The notes beneath the pieces are model-generated. The model did no database searches, had not been told where the DNA came from, and saw only the letters and a program-made list of their open reading frames with translations. Positions 57,881 to 64,000 of a DNA stretch of 64,000 nucleotides are shown piece by piece (positions within the stretch are counted from its first letter, which is position 1; each line of letters starts with the position of its first letter). A program made the translations under genes and the position numbers. The stretch comes from Enterococcus devriesei (GTDB lineage Bacteria; Bacillota; Bacilli; Lactobacillales; Enterococcaceae): NCBI RefSeq assembly GCF_001885905.1, contig NZ_JXKM01000004.1:306884-370883 (forward strand). The letters run 5' to 3'.

Positions 57881-58705
57881 ATGAAAAGATTTGGTAGAGG
57901 GATTGTATTGAGTGTGGCGTTGTTTGCGGTGAGTGGATTATTGGCGGGGTGTGGCAGCAAAGGGGAGGCCAAACCGTTAGATCAGAAAAAAGTGACGATC
58001 GGGGTGACTTCAGGTCCCCATCAGGAAATCATGGAAGAAGTTGCCAAGCAAGCGAAGAAGGATGGAATAGAGTTAACCGTAAAAAGTTTTGACGATTATA
58101 ATACGCCTAACACCGCGTTAAATGATGGTGATTTGGACGGCAATAGCTACCAAACACTCTCTTTCTTAGAGCAACAAGTGAAGGATAAAGACTATCAGAT
58201 CAGCTCTGCTTTTAAAACAGTGGCTTTCCCATTAGGGGTTTACTCTAAAAAGATTTCTAATTTAAGTAAACTTCAATCGGGAGACAAGGTAGGGGTACCG
58301 AATGACCCAACCAATGAGTTTCGCGCGTTGAAACTTTTGGAAAAAGCCGGTGTGTTGAAATTGAAAGCTGGGGTAGAGGTGAAAGCGACCAAAAATGATA
58401 TCGCTGAGAATCCTAAAAACATCGAGATCGTTGAATTGGAAGCTTCTCAGATCCCTTCACAGCTTGGCGAATTAGCAGCTGCTGCAATCAATACAAACTT
58501 TGCCTTTGGGGCGGGGCTGACGATCAATGACGATGCGATCTATCATGAACCGTTAGAAAATAATCCAAACTACAATGTTTTTGCGGTACGGACGAAGAAC
58601 AAAGACGACAAAGTCATTAAAGAAATCGAAAAATATTATCATTCGGCTGAAACGAAGAAATTTATCGAGGAAACATTCAAAGGTTCGGTTGTTCCGGCAT
58701 TTTAG
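57881..58705 (+). CDS. metQ: Methionine ABC transporter, substrate-binding lipoprotein
   Basis: 274 residues. A signal peptide with lipobox LLAGC (LSVALFAVSGLLAGC) anchors the protein outside. The mature part is of the NlpA/MetQ type (KVTIGVTSGPHQEIMEEVAK, YNTPNTALNDGDLDGNSYQ, AINTNFAFGAGL). It captures methionine, or related compounds, for MetNI. First gene of the metQNI operon under the T-box. Length normal. Confidence 0.93.
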   Translation: MKRFGRGIVLSVALFAVSGLLAGCGSKGEAKPLDQKKVTIGVTSGPHQEIMEEVAKQAKKDGIELTVKSFDDYNTPNTALNDGDLDGNSYQTLSFLEQQVKDKDYQISSAFKTVAFPLGVYSKKISNLSKLQSGDKVGVPNDPTNEFRALKLLEKAGVLKLKAGVEVKATKNDIAENPKNIEIVELEASQIPSQLGELAAAAINTNFAFGAGLTINDDAIYHEPLENNPNYNVFAVRTKNKDDKVIKEIEKYYHSAETKKFIEETFKGSVVPAF

Positions 58706-58720
58706 TGAAAAAGAAGGAGG

Positions 58721-59740
58721 ATGCATATGATCGAGCTTAGAAATGTCTCCAAAGTTTATCAGCAAAAAAAGCGCCAGATTGAGGCGGTTAAAGAGGTCAA
58801 TCTAAACATCGAAGCGGGAGAGATTTTCGGCGTAGTGGGTTATTCTGGTGCGGGAAAATCCACTTTGATCCGGATGATTAATTTTTTGGAGCCTCCGACG
58901 AGTGGGGATATTTTGATTAATGATCAGAATTTACGAGAACTTAACAAAAAGGAATTATTGTTAACTAGACGGAAGATTGGGATGATCTTTCAAGGCTATA
59001 ATTTACTATCGACGGCGACGGTCTATGAAAATATCGCGAAGCCATTGAAGCTTGAAGGTGTGGCCAAGGACGTGATCGCTGAGCGAGTGGCTAAGTATTT
59101 GGCCCTTGTGGGATTGACGGACCGCAAGGATAATTATCCCGCTCAACTATCAGGCGGACAACGACAGCGGGTAGCGATCGCACGGGCATTGGCTCACGAG
59201 CCGGAGATTTTATTGTCTGATGAGGCGACGAGTGCCCTTGATCCAGAAACGACGGAATCGATTTTGCGTTTGCTGATGAAGATCAATCAAGAGCTGGGGA
59301 TCACAATTTTTCTAATTACCCATGAAATCGAAGTGGTCCAGAAAATTTGTGACCGAGTAGCGGTGATGGAAGAAGGAAGGATTGTGGAGGCTGGGCCTGT
59401 GATCGATCTGTTTACCCGTCCTAAAGAAGAAACAACGAAACGATTCATTGGCTCAAATGACAGCTACGGCGTCCCAGAAGACGTTTTAGCGGCCTATAAG
59501 GGTACTGGCCGGCTAGTCCAACTACAATTTATCGGGGATGAAGCAACGGAACCCGTTTTATCGCGGGTCGCGAAGGATTTTGCGTTGTCACCGAATATTT
59601 TAAGCGGCACGATCGGTTATTTGAAAGAGAAACGTCACGGACAATTATTAGTCCAGTTTTCTGGCGGTGAGGAAGCGGATTTTCTAGCCGCAAAGGACTA
59701 TATCAAGAGTCAGGGAGTCTTGATTGAAGAGGTTTGCTGA
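58721..59740 (+). CDS. metN: Methionine ABC transporter ATPase
   Basis: 339 residues. Walker A GYSGAGKSTLI, Q-loop IFQGYNLL, signature LSGGQRQR and Walker B ILLSDEATSALD in the first 240 residues; residues ~260-339 are the NIL regulatory domain that binds methionine and inhibits transport when internal methionine is high. Energises MetI/MetQ. Spaced 15 bases from metQ and 28 from metI, one operon. Confidence 0.95.
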   Translation: MHMIELRNVSKVYQQKKRQIEAVKEVNLNIEAGEIFGVVGYSGAGKSTLIRMINFLEPPTSGDILINDQNLRELNKKELLLTRRKIGMIFQGYNLLSTATVYENIAKPLKLEGVAKDVIAERVAKYLALVGLTDRKDNYPAQLSGGQRQRVAIARALAHEPEILLSDEATSALDPETTESILRLLMKINQELGITIFLITHEIEVVQKICDRVAVMEEGRIVEAGPVIDLFTRPKEETTKRFIGSNDSYGVPEDVLAAYKGTGRLVQLQFIGDEATEPVLSRVAKDFALSPNILSGTIGYLKEKRHGQLLVQFSGGEEADFLAAKDYIKSQGVLIEEVC

Positions 59741-59768
59741 TAAAATTGAGAGAAAGTGAGGGTGTTCA

Positions 59769-60431
59769 ATGAGTGAATTTTGGAGTCAGTGGGGTTCAGT
59801 GGTGGTGGAAGGACTGGGACAGACGCTAGTAATGGTCTGTGTTGCACTGGGCTTGTCGATTGTGATCGGGATTCCTTTAGGGGTGCTGTTAGTGATCGCA
59901 CGCCCTGGCGGCTTAAACAGCAATTTAGCGTTGTATTCGGTGCTGAACAGCGTCATTAATGTTTTGCGGTCATTGCCATTTATTATTTTATTGTTTTTGA
60001 TTTTACCCTTGACGAAGTTGATTGTAGGAACCACGATCGGGGTGCAGGGGGTGTTGTTGCCGCTGATCATTTATACGGCGCCGTATTTAGCCCGGCTGGT
60101 GGAGACGTCGCTACTGGAAGTTGATGGTGGCGTGATCGAGGCATATCAAGCGATGGGAATCAGTCAGTTTCGTATTATCCGTAGTGTCTTGTTAAGAGAG
60201 GCGCGGGGCGGAATCATTCGCGGTTTGACGATCGCGATGATCGGACTGATCGGTGCGACGGCGATGGCAGGACTGGTGGGGGCTGGCGGCCTCGGCAGCA
60301 TCGCCTATCAATATGGCTTTTTGCGAAATGAACCTGCGGTGATGTATACGACGATTCTTTTACTGATTGTTTTAGTCCAGATCGTTCAGTCACTAGGCAA
60401 TCAACTTGCCAAAAGCTTGGATCGGAGCTAG
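59769..60431 (+). CDS. metI: Methionine ABC transporter permease
   Basis: 220 residues with five membrane segments. The BPD permease contact loop is EAYQAMGISQFRIIRSVLLREA (EAA motif) and the C-terminal AGLVGAGGLGSIAYQYGF is typical of MetI. It forms the channel with MetN and MetQ. The operon ends about here; the 60432-60560 gap contains the promoter of the next gene. Confidence 0.95.
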   Translation: MSEFWSQWGSVVVEGLGQTLVMVCVALGLSIVIGIPLGVLLVIARPGGLNSNLALYSVLNSVINVLRSLPFIILLFLILPLTKLIVGTTIGVQGVLLPLIIYTAPYLARLVETSLLEVDGGVIEAYQAMGISQFRIIRSVLLREARGGIIRGLTIAMIGLIGATAMAGLVGAGGLGSIAYQYGFLRNEPAVMYTTILLLIVLVQIVQSLGNQLAKSLDRS

Positions 60432-60560
60432 TAAAGGAAGGTCACGACGAACCGACTTTTTACCGTTTCTCAAAAAAATCGGTTCTCTCAATTATGATTT
60501 GGCGAGTTAATGATGGTAAAATAAAGAATAATAGCCAAAATAAAAAGGGGGAGACAACTT

Positions 60561-60917
60561 GTGAAAAAGCATGGGTTGCGAATCGTTGTCTTTGTTGTGA
60601 CCACACTGATTGTCTATTTTGCTAAACTGCAACTGCAGCCTGAATTGCCAATGTCAATCGCCCGCGGCTTGGGGGCTTTTATCGCCGTCCTAGCCATCCT
60701 TTATGTGTTGATGGAATTACGATTTAATTTGCCTTTTTTTTATGGTCAGAGTCAGTCGGCCGGCTCAAACGCGAATGGAGCAGTGATAGCTGGCTTAGGG
60801 ATCGGGATCGCGACTCTTCGTTTACCCGAAGTAGGTATTTTTATTTTAGTGGGCATCGCTTTTTATCTGGTGCTGTTGAAAGTCGTTCCCAAACGTCGCG
60901 GACGCAAGACTGTCTGA
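60561..60917 (+). CDS. Small membrane protein, 118 residues
   Basis: Starts at GTG 60561 behind AAAGGGGGAG. Four hydrophobic segments (GLRIVVFVVTTLIVYFA, GLGAFIAVLAILYVLMEL, AVIAGLGIGIATLRL and GIFILVGIAFYLVLL) and a basic C-terminus (PKRRGRKTV). Unknown family. It has its own terminator at 60948-60985 (GGAACCTTAGCT ... AGCTAAGGTTCC). Confidence 0.55.
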   Translation: MKKHGLRIVVFVVTTLIVYFAKLQLQPELPMSIARGLGAFIAVLAILYVLMELRFNLPFFYGQSQSAGSNANGAVIAGLGIGIATLRLPEVGIFILVGIAFYLVLLKVVPKRRGRKTV

Positions 60918-60947
60918 TTGCTGGATCATCGTTATAATGAAAATAGG

Positions 60948-60988
60948 GAACCTTAGCTTGATTCGTTGAGCTAAGGTTCCTTTTTGGC
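60948..60988 (+). terminator. Rho-independent terminator
   Basis: GGAACCTTAGCT and AGCTAAGGTTCC form a perfect 12-bp stem with a short loop and T-run. Confidence 0.9.
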
Positions 60989-61047
60989 TTTTTTTTCTTC
61001 GAGGCGGGTATAATAGAAAGAGAGTTTTGGATGCAGGAGGGGAAAAT

Positions 61048-61335
61048 GTGAAAGCAAAGGATTTATTGACGGCGATTCAAGTAGATGCTGCGGGTGAGAT
61101 GAAAAAGTTATCGACTTATGCCTATGTTTTCGTCCGCGAGGGAGAAAAGGAAACCAACCAGTTACTGGTACAGGTAGAGACGAACAAGATTGTCTTAAAG
61201 CAGCAAGCCAACACTCGCTTGACCTTGAATCAATTCGTCAAAGTCTTGAATGAGTCAAAAGAGGCGGATATTTACTTTAACGAGGAATTGGTCTTTGGTT
61301 ATCGTTTGATCGAAGAGGGGATTGTTTTAGGATAA
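61048..61335 (+). CDS. Hypothetical protein, 95 residues
   Basis: Start GTG 61048 (MKAKDLLTAIQVD) behind GGAGGGG; an in-frame ATG at 61030 lacks a site. A small soluble, strand-rich protein; the family is not recognised. It precedes the hemolysin III gene by about 90 bases on the same strand and may share its promoter. Confidence 0.5.
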   Translation: MKAKDLLTAIQVDAAGEMKKLSTYAYVFVREGEKETNQLLVQVETNKIVLKQQANTRLTLNQFVKVLNESKEADIYFNEELVFGYRLIEEGIVLG

Positions 61336-61423
61336 TTTAACAAATAGTTTTGAAAACTAGATTGAATTATCTTGTTAACCGTGATATATTATCTTTAATA
61401 AATGAGTACGAGGTGACAGGTAA

Positions 61424-62059
61424 ATGGAAATGAAATTTAGCCGAAAGTATCAGATCACAAATGAAGTGTTGAATGCGGTGACCCATGGTGTGGGTGTGGT
61501 GTTGAGTATTGTTGGGTTTGTTTTTCTGTTAAGAAAGGCCGAGACAGGGCTGGATTATGTTTCCTTTACGATTTACGGGATCTCGCTGCTGCTGTTGTTT
61601 TTAGCATCGACCTTGTACCACAGTTTGATTTTTACGAAGGCGAAAAAAGTATTTCAAGTCTTCGATCATTGTTCGATCTACTTACTGATCGCAGGAACCT
61701 ATACGCCATATTGTCTGTTGTATATTAAAGGGACAATCGGGATCGTGCTATTAAGTATCATTTGGCTGGCAGCGATCGTGGGGATCGTCTACAAGAGTTT
61801 GACCTTGAGCAAAGTAAAATCGGTTTCGAAGCTTTCAACGATTCTTTATAATGTAATGGGCTGGGCAGTTGTGATCGCCTTACCCAGTTTGTATCAAAAT
61901 GTCGGCCTAAAGGGCTTGCTGCTATTGGTTGGCGGCGGGGTGGCCTATACGGTCGGTTCGGTCTTTTATAGTATGAAAAACAAACGCTTTATGCATGTAG
62001 TTTGGCATTTGTTTGTGATGCTGGGAGCCTTGTTAATGTTCTTTTCGATTTATTTGTAA
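61424..62059 (+). CDS. Hemolysin III family (YqfA/PAQR-type) membrane protein
   Basis: 211 residues with seven membrane segments of the Hly-III/PAQR superfamily. Conserved motifs: TNEVLNAVTHGVG (His), LASTLYHS, DHCSIYLLIAGTYTPYCL and FMHVVWHLFVMLGALLMF (paired His). The family has a metal site like adiponectin receptors; the bacterial role is unclear, and the hemolysin name is historical. Length normal. Confidence 0.88.
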   Translation: MEMKFSRKYQITNEVLNAVTHGVGVVLSIVGFVFLLRKAETGLDYVSFTIYGISLLLLFLASTLYHSLIFTKAKKVFQVFDHCSIYLLIAGTYTPYCLLYIKGTIGIVLLSIIWLAAIVGIVYKSLTLSKVKSVSKLSTILYNVMGWAVVIALPSLYQNVGLKGLLLLVGGGVAYTVGSVFYSMKNKRFMHVVWHLFVMLGALLMFFSIYL

Positions 62060-62081
62060 GCGAATAGCCATTAAAAAAAAT

Positions 62082-62118
62082 AAGGACTATGACAACTTGT
62101 CATAGTCCTTATTTTTAA
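62082..62118. terminator. Bidirectional terminator
   Basis: AATAAGGACTATGACAA and TTGTCATAGTCCTTATT pair almost perfectly, with T-runs on both strands, between the converging hemolysin III and brnQ genes. Confidence 0.9.
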
Positions 62119-62201
62119 CTATTGAAAGCAAATATAAAATCTTCATATGAATAAATCGCTTTACAGCAGCTATATCCATGTCAGATTCGTGAAACCCGTT
62201 C

Positions 62202-63560
62202 TTATTTTGAGTCCAATACTACTCTTGGGACAGCTTTTACGTATATTACTGCGCAAGTAAAGCCGATCAGAGTTGGCAATACCCAGCCTAGACCTAAAGC
62301 GGCAAAGGGAACATAGCCATGATAGAGCTGCAGCAGACTGGCAACGACTGGTTGAGAAGCGACAACTTTGGGTGAGTTGGCCAGCATGTCTAAAACGGCC
62401 GGGACAACAGTAAAGACCATGGTTACTTGATAAACGAACGATTGTTTATTGAAATAGTTATGAGTCAAAGATAATAAGATCAACGCCAAAGATAACGGAT
62501 ATAGTAGCATCAAGACAGGCAACGACCATTGGATAATGTTGTCTAAACCGGCGTTGGCAATCACAAATGATGTAATTGCAGTGAGCCGCAGCCAGCTTTT
62601 ATAGCTGATCTTAGGAAACAGTTTATGGAAGTCTTGAGCAAAAGAAACGAGTAAGCCCATCGCGGTCGTAAAAACTCCTAGTGTCACTAAGACGCCTAAG
62701 AACACACCGCCGAAAGTGGATAAATAATAACGAATCAATTGAGACAAAGCGACACCACCATTATCAGAAAGCGGAAAACGACTCAAACTCATTGCGCCAA
62801 CTAGAACCAAACCAAAATAGAGGATAACTTCTAATAAGACACTGAGAGTTCCGGCTTTGGCAGTGACGGCGGCGGTATTTTTCTTGAAGCCCATCGCTTT
62901 GACTGCCCGCACGAAAGTCACACTCAACGCAAGTAAAGCAACGGCATCAACGGTATTGTATCCTTGTAAGATGCCATTGGTTAAAGCATGAGTCCAATAA
63001 GCGTCGGTTGGCTGATGATTTAAATTCCCCATGGGTTTTAAAAAGGCAATTAGGAATACAACGGCCAATAATGCGAGAAAAATAGTATTCAAATATTTTC
63101 CAATATACGCTACGAGCTTGTTTTGGTGAAGGGTTAAGAAGTAAGCTAAGCCAAAAAATAGAGCTGTAAATAAGAGCATGCCGATCCCAAAATAGTGACT
63201 AGGCAAGAAGGGTTTTAGGCCGATTTCAAAGGCGGTGGCTGCGGTTCTCGGCGTTCCAAAAAAAGGGCCGATCGTTAAATGAACGAGGACGAGAAATAAG
63301 GCAGCGAATTTTTTGCCAACGGGTCGAGCAAGATCGTACAAACCATCGCTATTGGTTACCACTACTGCCAAAATTGCCAATAAGGGGAAGAGTGCACCGG
63401 AGATCGCAAACCCCAGACTGGCGGAAAACCAATGGCTTCCGGCTAATTGGCCTAAATGAACGGGGAAGATGAGATTCCCAGACCCAAAAAACATTCCGAA
63501 GATCATAGAGCTTAATACGACTAATTCCCGTGTTGAGGGTGTTCTTGTAGTTACTTCCAT
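62202..63560 (-). CDS. brnQ: Branched-chain amino acid:cation symporter
   Basis: 452 residues with twelve membrane segments (MIFGMFFGSGNLIFPVHLGQ start, typical of BrnQ). Imports leucine, isoleucine and valine with Na+ or H+. An Ile-type T-box lies upstream, so it should be induced when isoleucine-charged tRNA falls. In a Stickland-fermenting lifestyle branched-chain amino acids are the usual electron donors to proline, which would link this transporter to the prd operon; that link is an inference. Length normal. Confidence 0.92.
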   Translation of the reverse strand: MEVTTRTPSTRELVVLSSMIFGMFFGSGNLIFPVHLGQLAGSHWFSASLGFAISGALFPLLAILAVVVTNSDGLYDLARPVGKKFAALFLVLVHLTIGPFFGTPRTAATAFEIGLKPFLPSHYFGIGMLLFTALFFGLAYFLTLHQNKLVAYIGKYLNTIFLALLAVVFLIAFLKPMGNLNHQPTDAYWTHALTNGILQGYNTVDAVALLALSVTFVRAVKAMGFKKNTAAVTAKAGTLSVLLEVILYFGLVLVGAMSLSRFPLSDNGGVALSQLIRYYLSTFGGVFLGVLVTLGVFTTAMGLLVSFAQDFHKLFPKISYKSWLRLTAITSFVIANAGLDNIIQWSLPVLMLLYPLSLALILLSLTHNYFNKQSFVYQVTMVFTVVPAVLDMLANSPKVVASQPVVASLLQLYHGYVPFAALGLGWVLPTLIGFTCAVIYVKAVPRVVLDSK

Positions 63561-63639
63561 TAATAATTCCTCCTAAAATATACGTGTCTGATCTAAGCTG
63601 TTTCTGATGAATATCACTAATATCAACTTCCAAAAATTA

Positions 63640-63905
63640 TCCCCCCTCTCAATAAAAAAAGCCCTTTTCCCGAGAGACAACGGGAAAAGGGCTCGAATAA
63701 TCGAACGGTACCACCTTTTTTAAACTTATTTCACGGACGATGACAGCGATCCGCTAGCCAGATAATGGTGGCAGCCATGATGTTCTACGTATCGACATCA
63801 ACTCAGGAATGATGTTCAAAATAAATAGGATTGCTGTCTCTCACCAATAACAGCTCTCTGAAAACCCTAAGCTACTTTTACTGTTTCCTTCAACGTTTTG
63901 CTATG
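63640..63905 (-). promoter_or_regulatory. T-box riboswitch, isoleucine type, upstream of brnQ
   Basis: On the minus strand: T-box AGGTGGTACCG (63705-63716), terminator GAGCCCTTTTCCCG ... CGGGAAAAGGGCT with T-run (63653-63694), and a stem I specifier GAACATCATT with ATC (Ile) at 63811-63813. It is about 80 bases from the start of brnQ. The promoter should lie at about 63906-63960. Confidence 0.85.
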
Positions 63906-64000
63906 TTTGATTTTTTATTATCATAGCAGAAGTTGAAAATTTTACAAGAATATTCTGTAAATTTTTTTGACTATGAAGGAAGTATAAAATTTTCATATGA

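Overview
The window looks like part of a large plasmid or chromid from a low-GC Firmicute, most probably Enterococcus. An avium-group species is my inference, not something the sequence proves. A replicon lies at about 52.2-56.3 kb: a RepA_N-type initiator, a ParA ATPase with a small partner protein, DnaA boxes and large arrays of GTAAAC/GTTTAC repeats. The other genes are typical of enterococci: T-box leaders, an LtaS-type synthase, universal stress proteins, cold-shock protein and BceAB-type transport.

Layout. 0-4.8 kb is the end of an integrated, decaying element: Rha-type antirepressor, XRE repressor with palindromic operators, a frameshifted tyrosine integrase, and a tRNA-like 3' end at the boundary. 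5-13.8 kb holds an SOS-controlled gene pair, four universal stress proteins, a TipAS-type MerR regulator, a C39-like peptidase, a broken Ltp-type lipoprotein and a methyltransferase with an attenuator-like leader. 14-16.7 kb is a compact SOS-linked lysis cassette (amidase, UviB-like holin, ArpU-like regulator, XRE repressor and ImmA-like partner). 16.8-21.5 kb is mostly small membrane and hypothetical proteins, a cold-shock protein and a glutamine amidotransferase. 21.7-28 kb carries tRNA-Sec, a DUF1622 protein, an LTA synthase and a BceAB/YxeA transporter set.

The centrepiece is 27.9-50.5 kb. One stretch encodes the machinery to make and insert selenocysteine (selA, selB, selD, yedF, a cysteine desulfurase, a DUF3343 protein; selC lies at 21.7 kb). 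It also encodes a full D-proline reductase operon (prdC, prdA, a small CBO2463-like protein, prdB, prdD, prdE, prdF). Next to it are a POT peptide transporter, a prolyl aminopeptidase and two M24 Xaa-Pro peptidases. Read together: proline-rich peptides are imported, trimmed to proline, racemised, and D-proline is reduced to 5-aminovalerate as a Stickland-type electron sink. PrdB and PrdC each contain an in-frame UGA followed by a SECIS-like hairpin, so both are split or truncated by ordinary gene calling.

56.3-64 kb contains a glycerol-dehydrogenase-like enzyme, a methionine ABC transporter under a Met-type T-box, small membrane proteins, a hemolysin III protein, and a BrnQ transporter under an Ile-type T-box.

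Beyond genes, the notable structure is: (i) a 0.93-kb array of about 29 GTAAAC repeats spaced mostly 20-27 bp apart; (ii) a putative origin with two sets of repeats 32-34 bp apart around DnaA boxes; (iii) a probable antisense RNA opposite the repA leader; (iv) an intergenic repeat with a conserved hairpin at 10.5 and 33.7 kb, with a structural look-alike at 37.7 kb; (v) several single-base frameshifts, mostly in or near short runs, which may be decay or sequencing error.
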